This document shows positions 8,603-17,759 of a stretch of 64,000 nt of DNA, piece by piece. The position numbers and the translations under genes are program-made. How positions within the stretch are numbered: position 1 is the stretch's first letter; every line of letters starts with the position of its first letter. The stretch lies in the NCBI GenBank assembly GCA_947486785.1, contig CANKUU010000003.1, forward strand, positions 152,786 through 216,785. Direction: 5' to 3'. The DNA is from an uncultured Flavobacteriaceae bacterium (GTDB lineage: Bacteria; Bacteroidota; Bacteroidia; Flavobacteriales; Flavobacteriaceae). Under the pieces are notes generated by a model. That model made no database searches. It had not been told where the DNA came from and saw nothing but the letters and a program-made list of their open reading frames with translations.

Positions 8603-9316
8603 TTAAACGGCTCGCTGTACTACTTCAAAAATTTTATTACCATCACATTTTAAGGTTTTTGATGGAAATTTTAAAATCAGGGCGTAGTCATGAGTAGCCA
8701 TTAAAATAGTACGCCCTGCTTTGTTAATTGCTTGTAGTACTTTCATCACTTCTACACTAGTTTGCGGATCTAAATTACCAGTAGGCTCGTCCGCGATGAT
8801 TAATTCTGGGTCGTTTAGTAAAGCTCTAGCAATGGCAATACGCTGCTGTTCGCCGCCCGACAGCTCATGTGGAAATTTAAAGCCTTTAGTTTTCATACCT
8901 ACTTTTTCGAGTACACTTTCTATTTGAGCCTTTATTTTGTTTTCGTCTTTCCAGCCCGTTGCTTTTAAAACAAAGCGCATATTTTTATTGATCGTTCGGT
9001 CTGGTAAAAGCTTAAAATCTTGAAAGACTACGCCGAGCTTTCTTCTTAAAAAAGGAATGTCTTTTTCACGTAGTTTGTTCAGATTAAAATCGACAATTTT
9101 TCCATCTCCTTTCCGTAAAGGTAAATCACCATAAAGCGTTTTCATAAAACTGCTTTTTCCACTGCCAGTTTTACCAATTAAATAGACAAATTCTCCTTTT
9201 CTTACATCAAGACTAACATCGTTTAGAACTAAAGTTTCTTTTTGAAAAATAGAAACGTTTTTAAGCTCTAAAATTATTTCTGAATCTGTTTTTTTATGCT
9301 CTTCGACTTTTAACAT
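8603..9316 (-). CDS. ftsE: FtsE-like ABC transporter ATP-binding protein
   Basis: A single 237-aa ATPase domain with Walker A GKTGSGKSS (48-56), Q-loop Gln99, signature LSGGEQQR (152-159), Walker B LIIADE (172-177) and switch His209 (MATHD). Length and sequence fit the FtsE/LolD/MacB group. In Bacteroidota this form is usually assigned to FtsE, which with FtsX couples ATP hydrolysis to septal peptidoglycan hydrolases at the inner membrane. No ftsX is adjacent, so the assignment to FtsE rather than a lipoprotein-export ATPase is likely but not proven. Confidence 0.75.
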   Translation of the reverse strand: MLKVEEHKKTDSEIILELKNVSIFQKETLVLNDVSLDVRKGEFVYLIGKTGSGKSSFMKTLYGDLPLRKGDGKIVDFNLNKLREKDIPFLRRKLGVVFQDFKLLPDRTINKNMRFVLKATGWKDENKIKAQIESVLEKVGMKTKGFKFPHELSGGEQQRIAIARALLNDPELIIADEPTGNLDPQTSVEVMKVLQAINKAGRTILMATHDYALILKFPSKTLKCDGNKIFEVVQRAV

Positions 9317-9640
9317 TTAATTTGCTTCTTAAAGGTTGATAAAAGTAATACGTTCGACGGAATAATAAATTAAAGTAACCTAAAATATTTTTATAAAAAT
9401 ATTTTTTTTAAAGGAGTTTAATTAAGATTAAAAGCAATTGATTCTTAAATATTAACCAGGTTTTAACAGTTCTTAGTTAAAAGGTTGTTTTCTAGACCTA
9501 TTAACTTTGTTTCATTAATTTTTTTGATTTAAAAAGATATTTTTTGCGAAAGTATTTACAGCTTAAGGTTTAACTTTTAAATCTGATATACTTTGAAGCA
9601 ATAATTAACGTTATTCCAAGTAGTAAATAGTTAGAACACT
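9317..9640. other. Divergent promoter region between ftsE-like and TPR genes
   Basis: About 320 bases of AT-rich sequence separate two diverging genes. TAACTTTG at 9502-9509 matches the -7 consensus but is 130 bases from the TPR start. A near match (TA-N3-TTTG, TATACTTTG) lies about 50 bases upstream of it. Nothing else is evident. Confidence 0.35.
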
Positions 9641-12600
9641 ATGTTAAAAAATACAGTTAGTTTACTTTTTTTTGGAGCAATTTTTTTTGGAAACGCGCAA
9701 GAAACCAAAATATATACCCACAAAAATAAAGAGTATCAAGACGCACTTGTACTTTATAATAATGACCAGTACCAAGCTGCTCAAGCCATTTTTAGAAAGG
9801 TTAAGAAAACCACAGAAAATCTTGAAGTAAAAGCAAACAGTGCCTATTACGAGGCTAATGCTGCTATAAGACTAAATGAGAAAGGTGCCGATCGTCTCAT
9901 GGAAGACTTCGTGAAACAATATCCCACTTCAACCAAAAGAAATTCGGCCTTTGTAGACGTTGCCGAATATTATTTTGAAACAGGAAAATACCCGTATGCC
10001 TTAAAATGGTACAACAAAGTAGATCAAAATGCGCTGTCGCGAGGCGAGCGTGAGAAATTTAACTTTAACTACGGCTATTCACTTTTTGCTTCAAAGAAAT
10101 CAAAAGAAGCGGAGAAATATTTAAATAAGGTCACCGATTCACCTACGTATGCCTCTCAGGCTAAATATTATTTAGGCTACATCTCTTATCAGCAAGATGA
10201 TTACGATACGGCGAATCAACGTTTCGATCAAATTACAGATCCAGATATTTTAGAATCTAAGATGAACTATTACCAAGCTGACATGAATTTTAAGCTGGGT
10301 AAATTTGAAAAAGCTATCGCACTTGCCAAAAAACAAATGGCGCTCGGTGATCGCAAAGAAAAATCAGAACTCAGTAAAATTATTGGTGAAAGCTATTTTA
10401 ATTTAAAACAGTATTCAAATGCCATACCGTTTTTAGAAGATTACAAAGGAAAAAGAGGAAAATGGAATAATACAGACTACTATCTGCTAGGATATTCTTA
10501 TTACAAACAAAGTGATTATGAACGCGCCATTCAGCAATTTAATAAGATAATAGGTGGTACCAATAGCGTTTCGCAAAATGCGTATTATCACCTAGCCGAA
10601 TGTTATTTAAAAGTAGAGAAAAAGCAAGAAGCTCTGAACGCTTTTCGAAACGCTTCTCAAATGGATTTTTCTGCTGAAATAAAAAAAGATGCCTATTTAA
10701 ATTATGCACAACTTAGCTATGAAGTAGGTAATCCATACGAACCAGTACCTGAGGTAATTTCTTCATATTTAGAACAATACCCGAATGATAAGCATGCAAC
10801 TAAAATGCAAGAGCTTTTGGTAGATTCTTATATCACCTCTAAAAATTTTGAAGGGGCAATGCAAATTTTAGAGAATAGCGATGGTTTTGCTAGTAAAGTA
10901 GTATACCAAAAGGTGGCATTTTATAGGGGAATAGAACAATTTTTGGATGGAGACTATGCCGCAGCTTCAGAGAGTTTTACCAAATCAATATCTAGTGCCG
11001 AAGATAATTTTTTTAAGGCAAGAGCGCACTATTGGTTGGGCGAATCATTGTATTTATTAAATAGGTATGATGAAGCTTTAAGTAGTTTTATTGCTTTTAA
11101 GAATAACCCCAGCGCAAAGTCAACCGAAGAAAATAAGGGTTTCGATTACAGTATAGCCTATACTTACTTTAAAAAGAAAGATTACAAAAATGCCATTACG
11201 TTTTTCAAAAACTTCACCAATTCTACTACTGCTGATAAAGAAAAATTGAACGATGGCTACTTAAGATTAGGTGATTGTTACTTTGTATCGAGTACGTATT
11301 GGCCAGCAATAGAAACATATAATAAGTCTTTAGCATTAGTAGGGCCAGAGAAAGATTATGCGGCTTTTCAGAAAGCCTTATGTTATGGTTTTGTGGGTAA
11401 GGCAGAAGAGAAAATTGAAAATTTGAGCAACTTTGTTTCAAAGTATCCAAGATCTAGCTTAAAAGATGATGCTTTATTTGAATTAGCAAATACTTTAATA
11501 AGTGGAGGACAAGAGAATAGAGGCTTGCAAACCTACGATAAACTCGTTAAAGCGTACAAAACAAGTTCGCTAGTTCCGCAAGCGATAATGCGCCAGGGCT
11601 TAGTGCATTACAATGCAAGTAGAAATGAACAAGCCTTAGCTAAGTTTAAGACTGTTGTACGAGATTACCCAAAAACTCAAGAAGCAATTCAGGCAGTAGC
11701 GACGGCAAAATTAGTATATGTGGATATGGGTCGTGTCAATGAATATGCAGAATGGGTGCGAGATTTAGATTTTGTTGAGGTTACAGATGCCGAATTGGAT
11801 AACGCTACTTTTGAATCGGCTGACAAGCAAAATTTAGAGGGGAAAAAGGAAGCTGCAATACGAGGCTATGAAAATTATATTAAACAATTTCCGAACGGTT
11901 TGCATGCGGTAAAAGCTAATTTTAGCTTAGGACAGTTATATTTTATTAAAGAACAAAAAGACAAAGCTTTACCGTATTTTAAATATGTTGCGGATAGGAG
12001 CGCAAGCGAATATACTGAGCAAGCCTTAACTCGTGTTTGCGAGGTGTATTTGGGTACTAATGATTACGTGTCAGTATTACCTTATTTAGAACGTTTAGAA
12101 GAGCAAGCAGACATTAAACAAAATAGAACCTTTGCCCAATCTAATTTGATGAAGGCATATTTTGAATTAAAAGATTACGACAAAACTATTTCATACGCTA
12201 AAAAAGTTTTAGCAACTCCAACAATTGATGATAGAATTAAGAGTGATGCGCAAACTATGATTGCCCGTTCTGCCATCGAAACTGGTGATGAGTCAATAGC
12301 AAAAATTGCTTATGCAGAAGTTTTGAAGATTGCCTCCGGTTCTTTAGCTGCTGAAGCGCTCTACTACGATGCTTATTTTAAAAACAAAGAACAAGATTAT
12401 GAGAACTCAAGTGTTGCTATACAACGCTTGGCGAAAGACTATTCTAGCTATAAAGAATGGGGTGGTAAAGGATTGGTAATTATGGCCAACAATTTTTATG
12501 CTCTGGGTGATGCTTATCAAGCGACCTATATTTTAGAAAGTGTAATTTCTAATTTTAGTCAATATCCAGAAATTGTATCAAAAGCAAAAGGTGAGCTTGC

Positions 12601-12652
12601 GATAATAAAAGCAAAAGAAGCTAAAAGTAATTCTTCGGTAAACCCGAATTAG
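9641..12652 (+). CDS. Large periplasmic TPR-repeat protein
   Basis: The 1003-aa product has a signal peptide (cleavage near residue 19, GNAQ/E) followed by TPR and TPR-like repeats along its whole length. Recurrent motifs include YYLGYISYQQDDYDTA, YYLLGYSYYKQSDYERA and YLRLGDCYFVSSTYWPA. It has no membrane segment after the signal, so it is probably a periplasmic or outer-membrane-associated scaffold. A barrel protein follows 60 bases downstream on the same strand, suggesting a two-gene unit. Function is unknown. The start fits the signal peptide well. Confidence 0.85.
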   Translation: MLKNTVSLLFFGAIFFGNAQETKIYTHKNKEYQDALVLYNNDQYQAAQAIFRKVKKTTENLEVKANSAYYEANAAIRLNEKGADRLMEDFVKQYPTSTKRNSAFVDVAEYYFETGKYPYALKWYNKVDQNALSRGEREKFNFNYGYSLFASKKSKEAEKYLNKVTDSPTYASQAKYYLGYISYQQDDYDTANQRFDQITDPDILESKMNYYQADMNFKLGKFEKAIALAKKQMALGDRKEKSELSKIIGESYFNLKQYSNAIPFLEDYKGKRGKWNNTDYYLLGYSYYKQSDYERAIQQFNKIIGGTNSVSQNAYYHLAECYLKVEKKQEALNAFRNASQMDFSAEIKKDAYLNYAQLSYEVGNPYEPVPEVISSYLEQYPNDKHATKMQELLVDSYITSKNFEGAMQILENSDGFASKVVYQKVAFYRGIEQFLDGDYAAASESFTKSISSAEDNFFKARAHYWLGESLYLLNRYDEALSSFIAFKNNPSAKSTEENKGFDYSIAYTYFKKKDYKNAITFFKNFTNSTTADKEKLNDGYLRLGDCYFVSSTYWPAIETYNKSLALVGPEKDYAAFQKALCYGFVGKAEEKIENLSNFVSKYPRSSLKDDALFELANTLISGGQENRGLQTYDKLVKAYKTSSLVPQAIMRQGLVHYNASRNEQALAKFKTVVRDYPKTQEAIQAVATAKLVYVDMGRVNEYAEWVRDLDFVEVTDAELDNATFESADKQNLEGKKEAAIRGYENYIKQFPNGLHAVKANFSLGQLYFIKEQKDKALPYFKYVADRSASEYTEQALTRVCEVYLGTNDYVSVLPYLERLEEQADIKQNRTFAQSNLMKAYFELKDYDKTISYAKKVLATPTIDDRIKSDAQTMIARSAIETGDESIAKIAYAEVLKIASGSLAAEALYYDAYFKNKEQDYENSSVAIQRLAKDYSSYKEWGGKGLVIMANNFYALGDAYQATYILESVISNFSQYPEIVSKAKGELAIIKAKEAKSNSSVNPN

Positions 12653-12712
12653 TAATAAATATCAGAGTAAATTCCTTTAAAGAGGAGTGACATCGCTAAT
12701 TAAGAACACGGC

Positions 12713-14500
12713 ATGCAAAAACAGTTTATAATAGTACTTTTTATTTTAGGTTTCACCCTTATGGGCTGGTCTCAAGATGAGCAAGAAAAAGATGATATAG
12801 GCACAGAAACGGTAACCGTAACTAAAGCCTATACTCCAACCATTTCAGATGCGTTTAAAATTAAATCTATACCTAATGTGAACGATTCTATTGTGCTTCA
12901 AAAAAAGAAGATTGAGTACCGTATTTTTTCGGTACCGGTTGCATCAACATTTTCGCCTTCAAAAGGTAAAGCCTCTCAAGTGAAAAAAATACCGCCACCA
13001 GTATTATATAATTCTTTTGCATCAGCTGGCGGGGGTAACCCAGCTAATCTGATGGCTAAATTTTATACTAGTCGAAAAATAAATCGTGAGTCCGGTTACA
13101 CTATAGGTCTAGATCATCATTCTTCTTTTGCTAATATTGATGAAATAGATTTAAATAACACCTATTCTGATACAAAAATAGAAGCATCATACACAAAAAG
13201 TGAACGTGACTTAAGATGGGGTGCTGATTTTGGTTTTCAACATCTAGCCTATAATTGGTACGGAACACCACAAGATTTTTTTACAACTGCGCCCCCAAGT
13301 ATCAATCGCAATAGTCTTGATACCAGTCAAAGTTATTTTACGGGCGAATTGGGCGGTCATGTTCATATCGAAAATTCATTCTTTAAAAGTGCAGAACTAA
13401 AATATCGTCGTTTTTGGGATGCGGTAGAATCAGGTGAAAACAGAGCTATTTTTAAGCCTAATTTTGAGTTTAACATTGCAGATGAAACTGTAGCCGTTAA
13501 ATTTGAAGTAGATTATGTTGGAGGAAGTTTTAAAAACGCAAGCTTAAATAAAACCGAAAATATAGCTGGCATATCTTACAGTAATTTGCAAATAGGGGTT
13601 AACCCCAGTTTTACTATTCTGCGCGATGATCTTAGCTTAAACTTGGGTTTAAAATTAGTTTATGGATTAGAGGGTGAGCAAAGTAGAAATAACTTTTATA
13701 TCTATCCAGCGATAACAGCATCTTACAGATTATTGGATGATTTTGCTATTGCTTATGGGGGTATTGAAGGTAACTTGAAACAAAATTCTTATTATGATTT
13801 TGTTCAAGAAAATCCTTTCGTATCACCAACTCTTACTATTGCGCCAACAGATAAAAAGTATGATGCCTATTTAGGTTTAAGAGGGCAATTATTGCCAAAT
13901 TTAAGTTATAACCTTCGAGGTGCTTACAAAGCAGAAGACAGAAAAGCGCTGTTTAAGTTAAACCCTTTAAATACGAGCAGAAATGATGAAAAAAATTATA
14001 ATTTAGGTAATTCCTATGAGCTTTTTTCTTTTGATGGAGTAAGCTTGGGTGATGATGTAAAAACCATCTCATTTTTTGGCGAAGTTAATGTAGATATTAA
14101 TCGCAACTTTACGCTAAGTGCAAATGCAGCGTATCATAGTTATACCACCGAAACAGGTAATCATGCCTGGAACCTTCCTAATTTAGAGGCGTCCATGTTT
14201 TTAGATTATCAAATCGGTAAAAAGTGGTATGCAGGAGCTAATTTGTTTTTTGTTGGCGAGCGAAAAGATTTTTCTACAATTGCAAGACCTAATTTAGAAC
14301 AGCAGAACTTTCCAGCAACAATTATTAATTTAGATAGCTATATCGACTTAAATATGAATTTAGGCTACCGAGTTAACGATCAACTTTCTGTTTTTGTAAA
14401 AGGCGCCAATTTAACAAGTAGCAACTATCAACGATGGGCTAATTTTAGGGTTCAGGGCTTGCAAGTGTTGGCTGGCGCTACCTATAAATTTGATTTGTAA
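12713..14500 (+). CDS. TonB-dependent-receptor-like outer-membrane barrel protein
   Basis: This 595-aa protein has a signal peptide (residues 1-20), then a short segment with IGTETVTVTKAYTPTISDAF and a long series of amphipathic beta strands. The last strand (LQVLAGATYKFDL) has the typical outer-membrane ending. Such genes are often annotated as TonB receptors, but after the signal there is little room for a complete plug domain of about 150 aa, and the sequence turns strand-like by residue 110. It may be a plug-poor barrel working with the upstream TPR protein. Substrate unknown. Confidence 0.7.
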   Translation: MQKQFIIVLFILGFTLMGWSQDEQEKDDIGTETVTVTKAYTPTISDAFKIKSIPNVNDSIVLQKKKIEYRIFSVPVASTFSPSKGKASQVKKIPPPVLYNSFASAGGGNPANLMAKFYTSRKINRESGYTIGLDHHSSFANIDEIDLNNTYSDTKIEASYTKSERDLRWGADFGFQHLAYNWYGTPQDFFTTAPPSINRNSLDTSQSYFTGELGGHVHIENSFFKSAELKYRRFWDAVESGENRAIFKPNFEFNIADETVAVKFEVDYVGGSFKNASLNKTENIAGISYSNLQIGVNPSFTILRDDLSLNLGLKLVYGLEGEQSRNNFYIYPAITASYRLLDDFAIAYGGIEGNLKQNSYYDFVQENPFVSPTLTIAPTDKKYDAYLGLRGQLLPNLSYNLRGAYKAEDRKALFKLNPLNTSRNDEKNYNLGNSYELFSFDGVSLGDDVKTISFFGEVNVDINRNFTLSANAAYHSYTTETGNHAWNLPNLEASMFLDYQIGKKWYAGANLFFVGERKDFSTIARPNLEQQNFPATIINLDSYIDLNMNLGYRVNDQLSVFVKGANLTSSNYQRWANFRVQGLQVLAGATYKFDL

Positions 14501-14865
14501 TTAGCTTCAATTTTAACCAAGTAGAACTTTTTTAGCCAAACTAATGGTTTTTGAGTTTAAACGCATTGAAGTACTAGCTGCAATAAGCAACAAAAAATAT
14601 AAAGTTTGTAATCTTAAGGGCTATAGGGTGTTGATTACCAGCTTTAAAGCTAAAGCAACTGAAGACTATTTTTTTTTAAATTTGTAATTTTTTGGGGTAC
14701 TAATCTTATTTATGAGTAAGACATTTTAGCAGCAGTTGTTACTTGTGTGAGATTTTTAAGTTTTCTTTAACCTTTTAGTAGCTAATGCAGCTATTTATCG
14801 ATTTTTTAACTTAAACTAAAATTTGCTTACCTATTTTTGTAATGCTAGAAAAGAAAAATAATATT
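14501..14865. other. Spacer before the cytochrome lipoprotein gene
   Basis: About 360 AT-rich bases. It contains the -7 element TATTTTTG at 14832-14839; no gene or clear terminator for the preceding barrel gene was found. Confidence 0.4.
14832..14839 (+). promoter_or_regulatory. Putative -7 promoter element that decides the start of the cytochrome gene
   Basis: TATTTTTG matches TAnnTTTG. Transcription would begin near 14846, downstream of the ATG at 14842, so translation must use the ATG at 14866. Confidence 0.5.
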
Positions 14866-16290
14866 ATGTTAAAATATCTATTAAACAGCTTTGTGGTGCT
14901 TTTGTGTTTCGGATTTTTGCTGATAAGCTGTAAATCTGACGATTCTTCTGACCGACCTGAGGCTTCAATAGACTCAGATGGTGATGGTATTCTTGATGAT
15001 GAAGAACTAGCAAACGGCACCAATAGAAATAATGCTTGCGATCCTATTCAAAACTCAGGGTATACGGGCTATGATGATACCAATAGTATTTGGCTAGCAT
15101 CTGATTGCGATAGTGATGGTATTTCTAATGGCGATGAGCTGTCAGCATCAACTGATCCTTATGTAGACCAAATTACAGATTCAGATGGTGATGGTGTTGT
15201 TGATAGTGAAGAAATAGCTAATGGTACCAATATCAATAATCCTTGCGATCCGCAGCAAGACCCTGGTTATATGGGTTATAATGGATCTAGTACTTTGTGG
15301 TTAATGTCTGATTGTGATTCAGACGGGGTATTAAATGGTGAAGAGCTAACGAACGCAACAGATCCATATTTTGATGATGTTGTTTATCCCATCGCTGAAT
15401 TCCGACAAAACCTTTCAGAACTAAATATATTTAATGGCAATCCAGGTAACCTAGAGTTTAATAGTACGGTTTATGAATATGATTTAGCGACCCCATTATA
15501 TACAGATTATGCCTATAAGTTGCGCTCCATATCAATTCCAAAAGATACTAAAATGACCTATCAAGGCGAAGGTTTGTTAGGTTTCCCTGATGGTACAATA
15601 ATCACCAAAACATTTTACTATTTAAATGATGAGAGAGATCCTTCGGCGGGTAAGAAATTAATTGAAACACGTCTCTTGATAAAGCAAAATGGAAGTTGGC
15701 AAATGGGTAATTATTTATGGAACAATGCCCAAACTGATGCAGAACTTAGCACAAGTGCACCTTTAGTTAATGTAAATTGGATAGATCTTAACGGCACAAG
15801 CCGGTCATTAAATTATCAAGTACCACTGCCGGTAAATTGTACACAATGTCATAATAAAAGTGGTAATTCTATTCCTATTGGTCCAAAAGCAAGAAACTTA
15901 AACGTTGAAAAAAACGGTGTTAATATACTCCAAAGCTTTATTGTTAACGACTTGTTGGATGGTGCGCCAAATCTTTCTCAAATTGAAGCATTGCCAGAAT
16001 GGTCAAACACCTCTTTTACACTTGAAGAGCGGGCACGAGCGTACATAGATGTCAATTGTGCACATTGCCACCAACCTGGAGGTTTTCATAATTCAACTAC
16101 AGGTACACGGCCCGATTTTAGGTTCGAAACAAGTTTCAGTAACTCTAACATAGAAGATTTTAAGGCCGATATTAGAAGTCGGGTTGCAACTTCGCCTGCA
16201 TTTGGCCCTTCTATGCCTTTAATTGGTAGAAATGTGCTTCATGAAGAAGGAGTTCAATTAATTCAAGATTATATTGACTCTTTAAATTAG
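14866..16290 (+). CDS. SO2930-type diheme c-type cytochrome lipoprotein with calcium-binding linker
   Basis: The 474-aa product has a lipoprotein signal with lipobox LLIS-C22, then thrombospondin-type-3-like calcium repeats (DSDGDGILDDEE, DCDSDGISNGDE, DSDGDGVVDSEE, DCDSDGVLNGEE) to about residue 165. The C-terminal domain carries two haem-attachment motifs, CTQCH (325-329) and CAHCH (398-402), with the surrounding sequence of the SO2930 diheme family. It is probably an extracytoplasmic, membrane-anchored electron carrier; its partners are unknown. The upstream ATG at 14842 would precede the predicted transcription start and place charged residues before the signal, so 14866 is preferred. Confidence 0.8.
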   Translation: MLKYLLNSFVVLLCFGFLLISCKSDDSSDRPEASIDSDGDGILDDEELANGTNRNNACDPIQNSGYTGYDDTNSIWLASDCDSDGISNGDELSASTDPYVDQITDSDGDGVVDSEEIANGTNINNPCDPQQDPGYMGYNGSSTLWLMSDCDSDGVLNGEELTNATDPYFDDVVYPIAEFRQNLSELNIFNGNPGNLEFNSTVYEYDLATPLYTDYAYKLRSISIPKDTKMTYQGEGLLGFPDGTIITKTFYYLNDERDPSAGKKLIETRLLIKQNGSWQMGNYLWNNAQTDAELSTSAPLVNVNWIDLNGTSRSLNYQVPLPVNCTQCHNKSGNSIPIGPKARNLNVEKNGVNILQSFIVNDLLDGAPNLSQIEALPEWSNTSFTLEERARAYIDVNCAHCHQPGGFHNSTTGTRPDFRFETSFSNSNIEDFKADIRSRVATSPAFGPSMPLIGRNVLHEEGVQLIQDYIDSLN

Positions 16291-16480
16291 TCGTATTTTG
16301 TGTGAATAAACGTAGTAAAATTATCCGTAAATTTCTTAGGATGTTTTCTTTTTGTTCTTTTTAAATTGCTGATTGTCTATGTTTTAAGTAATTTATGTTG
16401 TAGTTCAACGAATAAAAATACTTTTTATCGGACGATAACGTTATGGTTTTCTAATCATAAGTTAATCAAACCGAAATCAT

Positions 16481-17605
16481 ATGGCCTGTAAACTACACAA
16501 CAATACCTTTTGTTCTATTTTTCTTTTTTCAATGTCTAGTATTTTTTGTGGGCAGGCAGTTGCTCAAAACTTGGTAAAAAATCCTGGCTTTGAAGAATAC
16601 GACCAATGTCCAAAAGACACTGGAATGCTTTCAGAGTATAGTTTTTCTTGGTCTAATGCGACTCAAGGAAAATCTGATTACTTCAATCAATGTAGTGATA
16701 AAATGGCGGTTAACCATAATTTCATTGGTCAACAAGATGCTTTTGAAGGTAATGCGTATGCTGGTATTTATGTTTATGCGGCAAACGATTATCGTGAATA
16801 TATATCTGGTGAGCTCAAGCAAAAATTAAAAAAAGGGAAAAAGTATAATTTTTCTTTTAGAGTAAGTTTAGCTGATAAATCGGAGTATGCTATTAAAGAG
16901 TTTGGCGCACTTTTTACAAGTACTAAATTAGATCTCTATACCAAAAGAAATGTGCCTTCCAATATTGTAAGCACCAATGGAATTCACAATTATGTTCCAT
17001 TAAATGATCACACCTATCATAAAGAAAAGGATGACTGGGTAGAGCTTAAGGGCGAATATTTGGCTAATGGCACCGAGCAATTTATTGTGATAGGTAATTT
17101 TAAAGATAATAAGAGATCAAAGCATGTTAAAGTAGGTAGTAATTTAAAGAAAGTAGCATACTATTATATAGATGATGTAGCTGTGGAAGAAGCAGAGCAA
17201 CAATTTGATTTGGAAGAAATTTATGTTTTAGAAAATTTATTGTTTAAAGAAAAAGGATATACGATTGAAGGTCGAGGAAAATTACAATTAGAGTCATTAA
17301 TTGCTCATTTAAAAGATAACCCTTCTTTACATGTGTCTATTTTTGGACATACCGATAGTGAAGGGTCGGAGCGATTTAATAGAGATTTATCTCACAATAG
17401 AGCTATGACCATTGGTTTAAATTTGGTAGAAAATGGATTGTCTGCAGACCGTATTACTTGGGTAGGTCTTGGTGACAATAACCCACTGGTTAAAAATCAT
17501 ACCAAAGCGGGTCGTGATAAAAATCATAGGGTAGAGTTTATCCTGTCTAACAAAAAAATAACCAAAGGCGCTTATGCAGCGGGTGTATTTGAAGATGACA
17601 AATAA
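16481..17605 (+). CDS. OmpA-family outer-membrane protein, first of a tandem pair
   Basis: This 374-aa protein has a signal peptide (about residues 1-29), then a beta-sandwich-like domain opening with NLVKNPGFEEYDQCP, where NPGFE is typical of carbohydrate-binding-like modules. The C-terminal OmpA peptidoglycan-binding domain (about 245-365) has GHTDSEGSERFNRDLSHNRA and GLGDNNPLVKN. OmpA domains tether the outer membrane to peptidoglycan. The next gene encodes the same architecture. A strong terminator follows. Confidence 0.85.
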   Translation: MACKLHNNTFCSIFLFSMSSIFCGQAVAQNLVKNPGFEEYDQCPKDTGMLSEYSFSWSNATQGKSDYFNQCSDKMAVNHNFIGQQDAFEGNAYAGIYVYAANDYREYISGELKQKLKKGKKYNFSFRVSLADKSEYAIKEFGALFTSTKLDLYTKRNVPSNIVSTNGIHNYVPLNDHTYHKEKDDWVELKGEYLANGTEQFIVIGNFKDNKRSKHVKVGSNLKKVAYYYIDDVAVEEAEQQFDLEEIYVLENLLFKEKGYTIEGRGKLQLESLIAHLKDNPSLHVSIFGHTDSEGSERFNRDLSHNRAMTIGLNLVENGLSADRITWVGLGDNNPLVKNHTKAGRDKNHRVEFILSNKKITKGAYAAGVFEDDK

Positions 17606-17626
17606 AATCCTTCAGTATATAAGTTT

Positions 17627-17664
17627 AAAGCCCTGTTTACTGCTATAGCAGTAAACAGGGCTTT
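17627..17664 (+). terminator. Strong terminator between the two OmpA-like genes
   Basis: A perfect 14-bp stem (GCCCTGTTTACTGC with GCAGTAAACAGGGC) has a 4-base loop and flanking A and T runs. It separates the two paralogues into distinct transcripts. Confidence 0.9.
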
Positions 17665-17759
17665 TCGTTAAAATTGATTTTTGATATCAATAAAAGCTTT
17701 GAATACACCAAAATAATATTAAATTCTTATCTTAGGGTGTATGTAAGATCTGTTTAACC

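Noticed and set aside
12713..14500. Classical TonB-dependent receptor / SusC call for the barrel gene
   Set aside because: No complete plug domain, no SusD partner and no TonB-box context could be seen; only the barrel part is supported.
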